From Flammeovirga kamogawensis (GTDB lineage Bacteria; Bacteroidota; Bacteroidia; Cytophagales; Flammeovirgaceae): a stretch of DNA of 64,000 nucleotides. The notes under the pieces are model-generated. The model worked only from the letters and a program-made list of their open reading frames with translations, had not been told where the DNA came from and searched no databases. Both the position numbers and the translations under genes were made by a program. Shown piece by piece: positions 57,065 through 64,000 of this stretch. Position 1 is the stretch's first letter, and every line of letters starts with the position of its first letter. The stretch is from the NCBI RefSeq assembly GCF_018736065.1, contig NZ_CP076128.1:1302001-1366000 (forward strand). The letters run 5' to 3'.

Positions 57065-57124
57065 GTCTACATTTGCTAAGCATCATTTTGTAAATTACTC
57101 CACACAAATTGCTTTAGGCGTTTC

Positions 57125-57694
57125 ATGAAAAAAATTCAACCTGAGAAATTAGTTTTAGGTATCGACCCAGGTACTCAAGTTATGGGCTATGGACTAATTC
57201 ATGTCCAAGGATCAAAAGTTTCTTTAGTACAATATGGTGTTATCCATTTAAAGAAGTTTACCACTCATGCTTTAAAATTAAGAAAAATTCATGAGCGAAT
57301 TACAAATATCTTAGAAGAGTATGCACCAGATGAAATGGCTTTAGAAGCTCCTTTTGTTGGACAAAACATTCAATCTGCATTAAAATTAGGAAGAGCTCAA
57401 GGAGTTGCAATGTCTGCTGCTTTAATTAGAGATATCCCAATTACAGAATATGCACCTAAAAAAGTAAAAGTTGCAGTTACTGGAAATGGAAATGCTTCTA
57501 AAGAGCAAGTTGCTAGTATGCTAGAAAAGCTTTTGAAATTTAAAATGGATGATAAAACATTGCTTGATGCCACAGATGCTTTAGGTGTAGCGGTTTGTCA
57601 TGTTTTCCAGAAAGGTGATAATACACAAAAAAAGCAATCGTGGAAAAACTTTTTGACTGATAACCCTAATAGAATATCAAAAAGGCTAAAATAG
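57125..57694 (+). CDS. ruvC: Crossover junction endodeoxyribonuclease
   Basis: The 189-residue Holliday-junction resolvase has all four catalytic acids: D14 in LGIDPGTQVMGYG, E74 in MALEAPFVGQNIQSALKLG, and D148 and D151 in LLDATDALGVAVCH. The conserved YAPKKVKVAVTGNGNASKEQV is also present. It would resolve recombination intermediates with RuvAB. Length is slightly above the typical 173 because of a basic C-terminal tail. Its stop codon directly abuts the stop of the convergent histidine kinase. Confidence 0.95.
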   Translation: MKKIQPEKLVLGIDPGTQVMGYGLIHVQGSKVSLVQYGVIHLKKFTTHALKLRKIHERITNILEEYAPDEMALEAPFVGQNIQSALKLGRAQGVAMSAALIRDIPITEYAPKKVKVAVTGNGNASKEQVASMLEKLLKFKMDDKTLLDATDALGVAVCHVFQKGDNTQKKQSWKNFLTDNPNRISKRLK

Positions 57695-59662
57695 TTAATC
57701 AATAACCGATGTTTCTTGAGGTACTTTTAGTGGTAATACAGCAGTAAAAGTACTTCCCTTTCCTAGGGTACTTTTACATTCTAATTTCCCATTCATTACA
57801 TCCATAAATTTTTTAGCAATACTTAAACCTAATCCTGTAGAAGATTCTCCGTTTGTTGGTTTCGCTGATAACCTTTGGAATTTACCAAACATTTTTTCTT
57901 GATCTTCAGTAGAGATACCTGGCCCTTCATCTGCAATAGACACTTTTACCTCATTATCCACCTGATCAATTTCCACAAAGATATTCTTAGTTTTAGGAGA
58001 AAATTTTATTGCGTTAGATAGTAGATTATCAAGAACTTGCTTTACACAATGAGGATCTGCATATACTTGTACAGGCTTTAATTTTTGATGCACGGAAATT
58101 CCCTTTTCTGCTGCAGAGTGTTTACAACTTTCAACTACGCATTCAACAATAATGTCCAATTCAAATTCTGATTGCATAAGGTTAAGATGTCCCGCCTCTA
58201 TAGCTTTTACATCAAGAATTCTTGTAATCATTTCGTGCATTCTATTTAGTGCATTAGAAACGCCTTGAATACATTCTTGATTATCTCCATCAAGTTCTTC
58301 GTTTAAAAGCTGACTTAATGATAATGCTGAAGTTAAAGGGTTTCTAAGATCATGTGCAACTACACCTATTAAATGATTTTTTTCTTCATTTAATGTATTT
58401 AATCTATCGTTATGCTCCTTTCCCTCTTTATTTTTCTTTGCTAATTCTTCTTGTTGTTCTTGTAATAATTTATTTGCTTCAACGAGTTTTTTGTTCAGGA
58501 TATTCTGTTTACTCCTTTCTTTCATAAAAATCATTATTACACCAATAAGAAGAAAACAAACAATTATAGCAGCAATAGTTAAAACAACCTGTTGGTCCAT
58601 TTTTGCTTTTTGCTGCTCTCTTAGTAACTGAGATTTTGCCCTTTCATCATTAAATTTAACTTGGGTTTCTAATGTGGCCACTTCACGCATTTTTTCTTGT
58701 GTAAAAAGGCTATCATATAATTCATTAGATTGTCGCTCATATTTTAAAGCTTCTCTATAATTCCCTTTGCGTTCATATAATTCTGATAATTGGAATGATG
58801 CCCCCATCAATTCATGCTTTGCATGAACTTGATAAGCTAATTTATAACTTTGCTTTGCGTATTTCAAAGCACTATCTACTTTACCTAATTCAAGGTACAA
58901 TGAGGATATATTATTAGACACACCTGCCAATCCTCTCTTTTCATTTAATGCTTTTAAAGACGAATATGATAATTTATAAGCTTTAATAGCCTCTCCTAAA
59001 TTACCTAAATTTCTATAGACAATAGCAATATCATTGTATGAATAAGGTAGAAAAGTATTGTCTTCTTTTTGTCTAATTTTAATAGCTTTTTCATGGTAAG
59101 AAAGTGCTTTTACATACTCCTCTTTATAATTTAAGATATTAGCCATGTTACTGTAGGCCAATGCTGTTAATTTAGGAGATGATGTATCGTTCAATAATTC
59201 TAAACCTCTAGAATAGTATTCTAAAGCTTTATCGTATTCTTGTTGTACCTCATATATTTTACCAATATTCTGAACTGTCGAATTAACTGTATTTGGGTTT
59301 TCTTCTTTTTCACTAATATTCAATGCTTCAAAATAAAATCGTAGGGCATCACTATATTCTGCTTTATAATAATAAGCTACACCTTTGGCCCTGTAGGCTC
59401 TTTCCAAAACAGTAATATCGTTTAATTTTGTAGCAAAAGAAATTGCTTTATCTGCATAATAAATAGACGAGTCTAAATTAGCATTTAAATAAAGCCCACT
59501 AAGTCTTAGCAAATTACTAAGGTAATTTGGGTTTTCTTCATGAAAACGAACCTCATTTTGCAAGCTATCAATATGACTTCTTTGAAATTGAATTGAATCT
59601 ATTTCTGCATAAGATAGTAATGAGTAGAAGAATAGAACAGATAGTAGATAGTAGTTCTTCAC
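57695..59662 (-). CDS. TPR-containing sensor histidine kinase
   Basis: The 655-residue protein starts at GTG 59662 with a signal peptide (MKNYYLLSVLFFYSLLSYAE). Six or more TPR units (about 30-330) contain motifs such as ALEYYSRGLELLND and ALSYHEKAIKIRQKE. A membrane helix (near 350-372, VVLTIAAIIVCFLLIGVIMIF) and a coiled coil follow. The kinase core has GVVAHDLRNPLTSA with phosphorylated H437, N-box LLSNAIKFSPKT, DEGPGIS and GLGLSIAKKFMDVM. No receiver is attached and no response regulator lies nearby. The phosphatase gene upstream is 105 bases away on the same strand. Confidence 0.9.
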   Translation of the reverse strand: MKNYYLLSVLFFYSLLSYAEIDSIQFQRSHIDSLQNEVRFHEENPNYLSNLLRLSGLYLNANLDSSIYYADKAISFATKLNDITVLERAYRAKGVAYYYKAEYSDALRFYFEALNISEKEENPNTVNSTVQNIGKIYEVQQEYDKALEYYSRGLELLNDTSSPKLTALAYSNMANILNYKEEYVKALSYHEKAIKIRQKEDNTFLPYSYNDIAIVYRNLGNLGEAIKAYKLSYSSLKALNEKRGLAGVSNNISSLYLELGKVDSALKYAKQSYKLAYQVHAKHELMGASFQLSELYERKGNYREALKYERQSNELYDSLFTQEKMREVATLETQVKFNDERAKSQLLREQQKAKMDQQVVLTIAAIIVCFLLIGVIMIFMKERSKQNILNKKLVEANKLLQEQQEELAKKNKEGKEHNDRLNTLNEEKNHLIGVVAHDLRNPLTSALSLSQLLNEELDGDNQECIQGVSNALNRMHEMITRILDVKAIEAGHLNLMQSEFELDIIVECVVESCKHSAAEKGISVHQKLKPVQVYADPHCVKQVLDNLLSNAIKFSPKTKNIFVEIDQVDNEVKVSIADEGPGISTEDQEKMFGKFQRLSAKPTNGESSTGLGLSIAKKFMDVMNGKLECKSTLGKGSTFTAVLPLKVPQETSVID

Positions 59663-59766
59663 GAGATGATAATCAATAGTCCTAAGATTTAGTTACAAAC
59701 TCTGTTTGCAATATACTAATTATAAGACTACGTAATTATCAAAAAGTTGCTTATTAGAAATAAAAT

Positions 59767-62331
59767 TTAGCAGATTTCCATAATTTTTTTAATATTCTCG
59801 ATCTTTAAATTATTTGCCTGATCCATTTTCGGTTGAAAACCTACAACTAAAATATCATCTGTTTGCTTTACATTGCCTGTCATCCAATCATCAATTGTCA
59901 TTGCAATAATTGATTTTTGCTCATACATATGTTTATCAGCAATATCTTTCAACATATTTCTAAAATTCTTCTTATAGAATTTTCTTCCCTGGTCTCCTCC
60001 AAATTGATCTTGATACCCATCAGAACACATATAGAGAGATAGAATTTCTTCATTTCGAGAACGCTCCACTCGATGTTCTTTGAAAGGTGCATATTTTTTC
60101 TTTTTCAAAACATGTCCTCCAATAGATTGTCTATTACCATCTATTACTTCAATAAAGTTTTCGCCTTTATCATTCTTTTTAACAATGTATAAAGGATGAT
60201 GTGCTCCTGCAAAACGAAATTCATTTGTTCGAGTATTCATTACACAAAGACCAATATCCATTCCGTCTTTGTTTTTTAAACGTTCTTGTTGTAACACCAC
60301 TCTAATTCTAATATGCAGTTCATCTAATAACTCTGCAGGTGAGGTTATATCCTTTGTATTCACCAAATTCGATAAGATTTCTCTGCCTAAAATTGACATG
60401 AACGCACCAGGAACACCATGCCCTGTACAATCTGCAACAGCGAAGTAAATAAAATCTCCTTTAGTTTCTAACCAATAAAAGTCTCCACTTACAATATCTT
60501 TAGGTCTATAAAGCACAAAAGCATCTTCGAATTTACTCCTCACTTCAGAGAAATTAGGCAATAAGGCTTGTTGTATTCTTTGTGCATACTGTACACTACT
60601 TTTCCATTGCTTGTTCGTAAATTCCAATTCTTCTAAAGTTCCTTTTAAAAGAGCATTACTTTGTACTAATTCTTCTTTCTGAGAGTTAATTTTAGCCGTT
60701 TTCTTTTCTACTTGATGTTCTAGACTTTCATAATTAATAGCTGTATCTAACGCACTAACAGCATACACTACAATACTACCTAACATATTTATTTGAACTT
60801 CCGTAAAAGAATTTGCAGTAGTATTGTGTATCGCAAGAACACCTACTCTACCCGATGCAGATGTCATAGGGAGGTAAATCAAAGAGCCAATTTTTTGAGA
60901 AGTAATTACAGGTAATAAGTGTTTAAACTCATTATTATCATCTCCTAAAAAATCTTGTACAATAATAGGTTCTTGTCTTCTAAAACATTCGACTCCTAAA
61001 TGTGTAAACTCATGTATTGATCTATCAAAAGAAATGAACTCTCCTACATTATTATATCCTTGGTAATTCAATTCATCTTTTTGATAAACTCCAATTAAAA
61101 AAGTAGAAAAGTCTAAAATATTACCCAATGAATAGTAAAACTCTTTTACAATTGCTTCTACTGAAACATGTTTATTTAAACGACCTCCAATTTGTCGAAT
61201 TGTATCAATTTTTTCATAAGTAATAGCAAGCTCTTCTTTCTGTTGAATAATCTCATCACTACGCTCATTCATTTTTTCTAATACATAATTAAAATCATTT
61301 GATAAATCGCCAATTTCATCTTTTGTTTTAATTGTATATAACTTCCCTTGAAAATCTTTTGCTACAATTTCATGTATAGATTTTGATAATTTATTAATAG
61401 GTTTACCCAGTCGCGAAAGAAGGTAAAAAAGTAAACCAGCATTTACTAAAATGATACTAAAAGCTGATATAAATAAGACAATAAGGTTTATTCTTTTCCA
61501 ATAATCCATATAGGCTATCATAGTCTTTATAACCGATGCAATTTGTCTTTCGGCAACCGATAGTTCGCTATTTAGGTTATCTTTTATTCCTCTAACACCA
61601 TAGTACCCTAATTTCCTATCAAGGTTTACTAATTCTTTAAAATTCTTTAGATAGGTATCTAAACCACCTTTTAAATACACTCTACCATATTTTTCTGAGA
61701 TATTGTTATCTATATCCTCCTTTAATAAAGTGATTACATTTGTCAGTTTAGCAAGGTATTGCAAGTCTTTTCTTAAAATATAATCTTTTTCATGTCTACG
61801 AAGAGATAATATTTTCACTTGATCTAACGTGTACCCTGAATTCATTACACTATAAATTGCACGACGCATATCTCCTTCTACTCCATAGCTTTTAAAACCT
61901 CTTTGTAGCTGTACATTAATTAAACTATCAAAGCTAACATGATACAAAGAAAGTGTATTCTGGAGCGTTCGCAATGAAGGGATTACGTTGGCATTCTGTA
62001 CATAGCTATTAATATAAAATCCTTCTATTTGCAGATTGATTTCATCTAATAATAAGTTATGTTTTATAATAAAATGATTATCCTTTGATTCGTAAAAAGA
62101 TGGATTAATTGTTTCAGTCAAAAGAAAAGACTGTCGTGTAGTTTTAATCTTCTGGATTTTATCACTTAATTCATTTAGTTCTGCAACCAATGCTTCTGCA
62201 TTTTGGGTTATATTTCTGATAGAACCGAAAGCAATAAAAACAACAAAAATAATAACTAAGTTAGCTGCAAAAGACCAGATTAATCTTGTCTTTATACTTT
62301 TAGCTTGCCTTTTTTTGGGTGTTAATTTCAT
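59767..62331 (-). CDS. Transmembrane HAMP-GAF-SpoIIE/PP2C phosphatase
   Basis: This 854-residue protein has two membrane helices (about 17-37 and 281-305) flanking a mostly helical periplasmic sensor domain of some 240 residues. HAMP (about 305-360) and a GAF domain (about 390-530, GVYQKDELNYQGYNNV) follow. A coiled coil leads to a SpoIIE-type PP2C domain (about 600-850) with VSGDFYWLETKGDFIYFAVA, DCTGHGVPGAFMSILG, DGMDIGLC, SDGYQDQFGG and QTDDILVVGF. It would turn an envelope signal into Ser/Thr dephosphorylation of an unknown partner. It is 12 bases downstream of the PstS-like gene. Confidence 0.9.
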   Translation of the reverse strand: MKLTPKKRQAKSIKTRLIWSFAANLVIIFVVFIAFGSIRNITQNAEALVAELNELSDKIQKIKTTRQSFLLTETINPSFYESKDNHFIIKHNLLLDEINLQIEGFYINSYVQNANVIPSLRTLQNTLSLYHVSFDSLINVQLQRGFKSYGVEGDMRRAIYSVMNSGYTLDQVKILSLRRHEKDYILRKDLQYLAKLTNVITLLKEDIDNNISEKYGRVYLKGGLDTYLKNFKELVNLDRKLGYYGVRGIKDNLNSELSVAERQIASVIKTMIAYMDYWKRINLIVLFISAFSIILVNAGLLFYLLSRLGKPINKLSKSIHEIVAKDFQGKLYTIKTKDEIGDLSNDFNYVLEKMNERSDEIIQQKEELAITYEKIDTIRQIGGRLNKHVSVEAIVKEFYYSLGNILDFSTFLIGVYQKDELNYQGYNNVGEFISFDRSIHEFTHLGVECFRRQEPIIVQDFLGDDNNEFKHLLPVITSQKIGSLIYLPMTSASGRVGVLAIHNTTANSFTEVQINMLGSIVVYAVSALDTAINYESLEHQVEKKTAKINSQKEELVQSNALLKGTLEELEFTNKQWKSSVQYAQRIQQALLPNFSEVRSKFEDAFVLYRPKDIVSGDFYWLETKGDFIYFAVADCTGHGVPGAFMSILGREILSNLVNTKDITSPAELLDELHIRIRVVLQQERLKNKDGMDIGLCVMNTRTNEFRFAGAHHPLYIVKKNDKGENFIEVIDGNRQSIGGHVLKKKKYAPFKEHRVERSRNEEILSLYMCSDGYQDQFGGDQGRKFYKKNFRNMLKDIADKHMYEQKSIIAMTIDDWMTGNVKQTDDILVVGFQPKMDQANNLKIENIKKIMEIC

Positions 62332-62343
62332 GATAGTTTTTAT

Positions 62344-63177
62344 TTAAAATACTGGAATGTATCCTTTATGTGCAATAATTTGTTGTCCTCTGTCTGACAA
62401 TGCGAAATTGATGAGATAGTCGACCTTTAATTTATCAGATTTTCTGTAGTATAAATAAAGAGGTCTAGATAAAGGGTAAATTTTCTGAAGTGCATTCTTA
62501 AAAGACGGATAGATATATTTATTATTTCTATCACATATAGCAAGTGGCTTTACAATTTCTTCTACATAAGCAATACCACAATAGCCTATAGCACCACGCT
62601 CTAAACCGACCCTCTGTACCACACCTGCGTTAGATCTAGAAACAATACATGTGTTTGTAATTGCTTCATCATTTAAAATAATTGACTCCATAAATCCATA
62701 ACTTCCAGAGTTTTTATCTCTAGAAATCACTACAATTTGTAAATCTTCTCCTCCTAGTTGTTTCCAATTTGTTATTTCACCTTTGAAAACCTTTTTAAGT
62801 TGAGCTATAGTTAACTTGGTAACTTTATTAGATGGGTGAGTTATAATAGAAAGAGCATCATATGCTATAATATTTTCAAGTAATTGATCATATTTCTTTT
62901 CTATTTTTACTTTCTCATTTTCTTCTACTTTTCGAGATGATAAAGCAAATTCAATGTCGTAATTAGTTAATCCTTTAAAACCTAAAGAACTCCCTCCACC
63001 AATTATATCTACGGATTTAGTGGTTCTAGCTTTATAAATTTTTACCAGTTCTTCCATTAACGGAAGCATAGTATCACTCCCTTTACCTTTAATGTTTTGT
63101 CCATTTAGTTGTTGAATGCTTGAGAGAATTAAGATAGATAGTATTGCTAGCTTGCTATATTGTATTAATCTGTTCAT
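62344..63177 (-). CDS. PstS-like periplasmic phosphate-binding protein
   Basis: The protein has 277 residues with a signal peptide (about 1-26). The solute-binding fold shows GKGSDTMLPLMEELVKIYK, IIGGGSSLGFKGL, EITNWKQLGG, SRDKNSGSYGFME and GAIGYCGIAYVEE, matching PstS-type ligand contacts (S/T-rich loop, SRxxxSG). No Pst permease or PhoU gene is nearby. Instead it precedes a transmembrane PP2C protein by 12 bases, so it could be a receptor subunit that presents phosphate or another anion to that sensor. This role is inference. Confidence 0.85.
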   Translation of the reverse strand: MNRLIQYSKLAILSILILSSIQQLNGQNIKGKGSDTMLPLMEELVKIYKARTTKSVDIIGGGSSLGFKGLTNYDIEFALSSRKVEENEKVKIEKKYDQLLENIIAYDALSIITHPSNKVTKLTIAQLKKVFKGEITNWKQLGGEDLQIVVISRDKNSGSYGFMESIILNDEAITNTCIVSRSNAGVVQRVGLERGAIGYCGIAYVEEIVKPLAICDRNNKYIYPSFKNALQKIYPLSRPLYLYYRKSDKLKVDYLINFALSDRGQQIIAHKGYIPVF

Positions 63178-63370
63178 CAGTTTCTAAATATTAGTTGTAC
63201 TACAAAAGTCGGGTTCAAAAATGAATTGAATAAGAATTAAATGTTTACATTTTGTTGATTTATATGACTTTTCCAACAACAGAAAATGAATAAATGAATG
63301 CTAAAATTTGTCGTTTAGTATTATTATCTCAATATTGGCAGGCTATTGTAAAGAAAATCATGTTACGTTA

Positions 63371-63916
63371 ATGAGAACACTGAGTATTTGGCTTTTTAAG
63401 CTGTTGGGATGGAAAATAGAAGGAGCCTTACCTGAAGATGTTAAGAAATTCGTAGTTGTAGTCGGACCACACACTAGTTTTTGGGATTTTATCTTAGGTA
63501 TTCCTGCTCGGAAAATTGTAGGCGTCAAATCTAAATTTTTTATTAAAAGTTCTCTTTGTAAGGGTATACTAGGAAAATTTTTAATCTCATTAGGTGCAAT
63601 TCCTGTTGATCGATCTAAAAATACGCGTCTAGTTGATAATGTGATTAGTGAATTTAATTCTAGATCTGAGTTAATTATGGCTGTTACTCCAGAGGGTACT
63701 AGGTCTTATAACGACAATTGGAAGACAGGTTTCTATAGGATTGCAAGAGGTGCTAATGTTCCTATATATATGGTGGGAATATGCTTTAAAACAAAACGAT
63801 TTGTTTTTGGGGCTAAAGCTAACTTAACTGATGATATGGACAAAGACATCTACAACATCAAAAAATATTTGAGTCAATTTGAAGGTAAACATCCACAAAA
63901 AGGAATACATGTTTAA
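63371..63916 (+). CDS. PlsC-type acyltransferase
   Basis: The likely start is ATG 63371 (MRTLSIWLFKLLGWK), giving 181 residues; the frame extends to a TTG at 63308 but the first part looks untranslated. The HX4D catalytic motif reads GPHTSFWDF (H34, D39), and the substrate-binding block is VTPEGTRSYND. These are shared by 1-acylglycerol-3-phosphate and related lysophospholipid acyltransferases. It is shorter than E. coli PlsC (245), so the acceptor may differ. It ends before a strong bidirectional terminator. Confidence 0.85.
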   Translation: MRTLSIWLFKLLGWKIEGALPEDVKKFVVVVGPHTSFWDFILGIPARKIVGVKSKFFIKSSLCKGILGKFLISLGAIPVDRSKNTRLVDNVISEFNSRSELIMAVTPEGTRSYNDNWKTGFYRIARGANVPIYMVGICFKTKRFVFGAKANLTDDMDKDIYNIKKYLSQFEGKHPQKGIHV

Positions 63917-63920
63917 CTAT

Positions 63921-63960
63921 AAATGGCATTTGATTATTAATTAATCAAATGCCATTTACT
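63921..63960. terminator. Bidirectional terminator
   Basis: A perfect 16-bp stem (63921-63936 with 63942-63957) encloses a 5-base loop between convergent genes. Confidence 0.85.
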
Positions 63961-64000
63961 TTAATAAGGATATGTAGGATAATAAGGATCTTCATCTTCT
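63961..64000 (-). CDS. 3' end of a convergent gene, product unknown
   Basis: On the minus strand the last 40 bases of the window read EDEDPYYPTYPY and then TAA at 63961-63963, in phase with a terminator beyond it. The acidic, Pro/Tyr-rich tail has no family signature. The call rests on the position next to a bidirectional terminator. Confidence 0.35.
   Translation of the reverse strand, partial: EDEDPYYPTYPY

Overview
The window is AT-rich DNA from a member of the Bacteroidetes. The evidence is a SusC/SusD pair with SusE-like lipoproteins, type IX secretion (T9SS) C-terminal sorting domains on two secreted enzymes, LytTR and propeller-type regulators, A-rich leaders in place of Shine-Dalgarno sites, and a few promoters resembling TTG-N17..19-TAnnTTTG. 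The mix of an alpha-glucan locus, a GH19 chitinase and a GH38 mannosidase would suit a polysaccharide-degrading, possibly marine, Cytophagales bacterium of the Flammeovirga type. That placement is inference. No rRNA, tRNA, CRISPR array, insertion sequence or phage was seen.

Layout. 1-1243: the end of an OmpA-type protein, then hldD (LPS heptose epimerase). 1299-15685: an alpha-glucan utilisation locus. On the minus strand lie susC, susD, two SusE-like lipoproteins, a large T9SS-exported GH13 amylase and a neopullulanase-like GH13; a LacI-family regulator is divergent. Three related operator-like sequences centred on GCGC lie at 6907, 8049 and 14539. Terminators separate the transcription units. 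15837-25544: a five-gene plus-strand run encoding a propeller/PP2C signalling protein, an overlapping LolD-like ABC ATPase, a 1586-residue AsmA-like envelope protein, a DUF1523 protein and a His-rich YceI lipoprotein. 25650-28096: a CBS-pair protein and a LytS/LytTR-type two-component system, divergent from 28328-34091, an RND efflux operon.

34365-39793: a lipoprotein with four Cys-spaced repeats, small lipoprotein and membrane proteins, a candidate structured RNA near 36457-36526, a MATE transporter, a Nudix hydrolase and a PH-like protein. 39852-48834: a T9SS GH19 chitinase, a lipoprotein debranching-type glucosidase, and a divergent secreted GH38 alpha-mannosidase. 48885-49433: a decayed DUF1254/DUF1214 gene. 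49607-52397: DUF2461, an AraC regulator and two small cytoplasmic proteins. 52718-57694: menD, a polyprenyl synthase, rsmG, a SpoIIAA-like protein and ruvC. 57695-63177: a signalling cluster of a TPR histidine kinase, a HAMP-GAF-PP2C protein and a PstS-like binding protein. 63371-63916: a PlsC-type acyltransferase, followed by the tail of a convergent gene.

How it fits together: the glucan locus would bind starch-like polymer at the surface (SusD, SusE-like proteins), cut it with the exported GH13, import it through SusC and finish digestion with the neopullulanase, under LacI control. The strongest leads for new biology are the LolD-like/AsmA-like pair fused by gene overlap to a signalling gene, the four-repeat cysteine lipoprotein, the PstS-like/PP2C/kinase cluster, the candidate small RNA and the operator set. 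All functional statements rest on reading motifs by eye; no database search was run.
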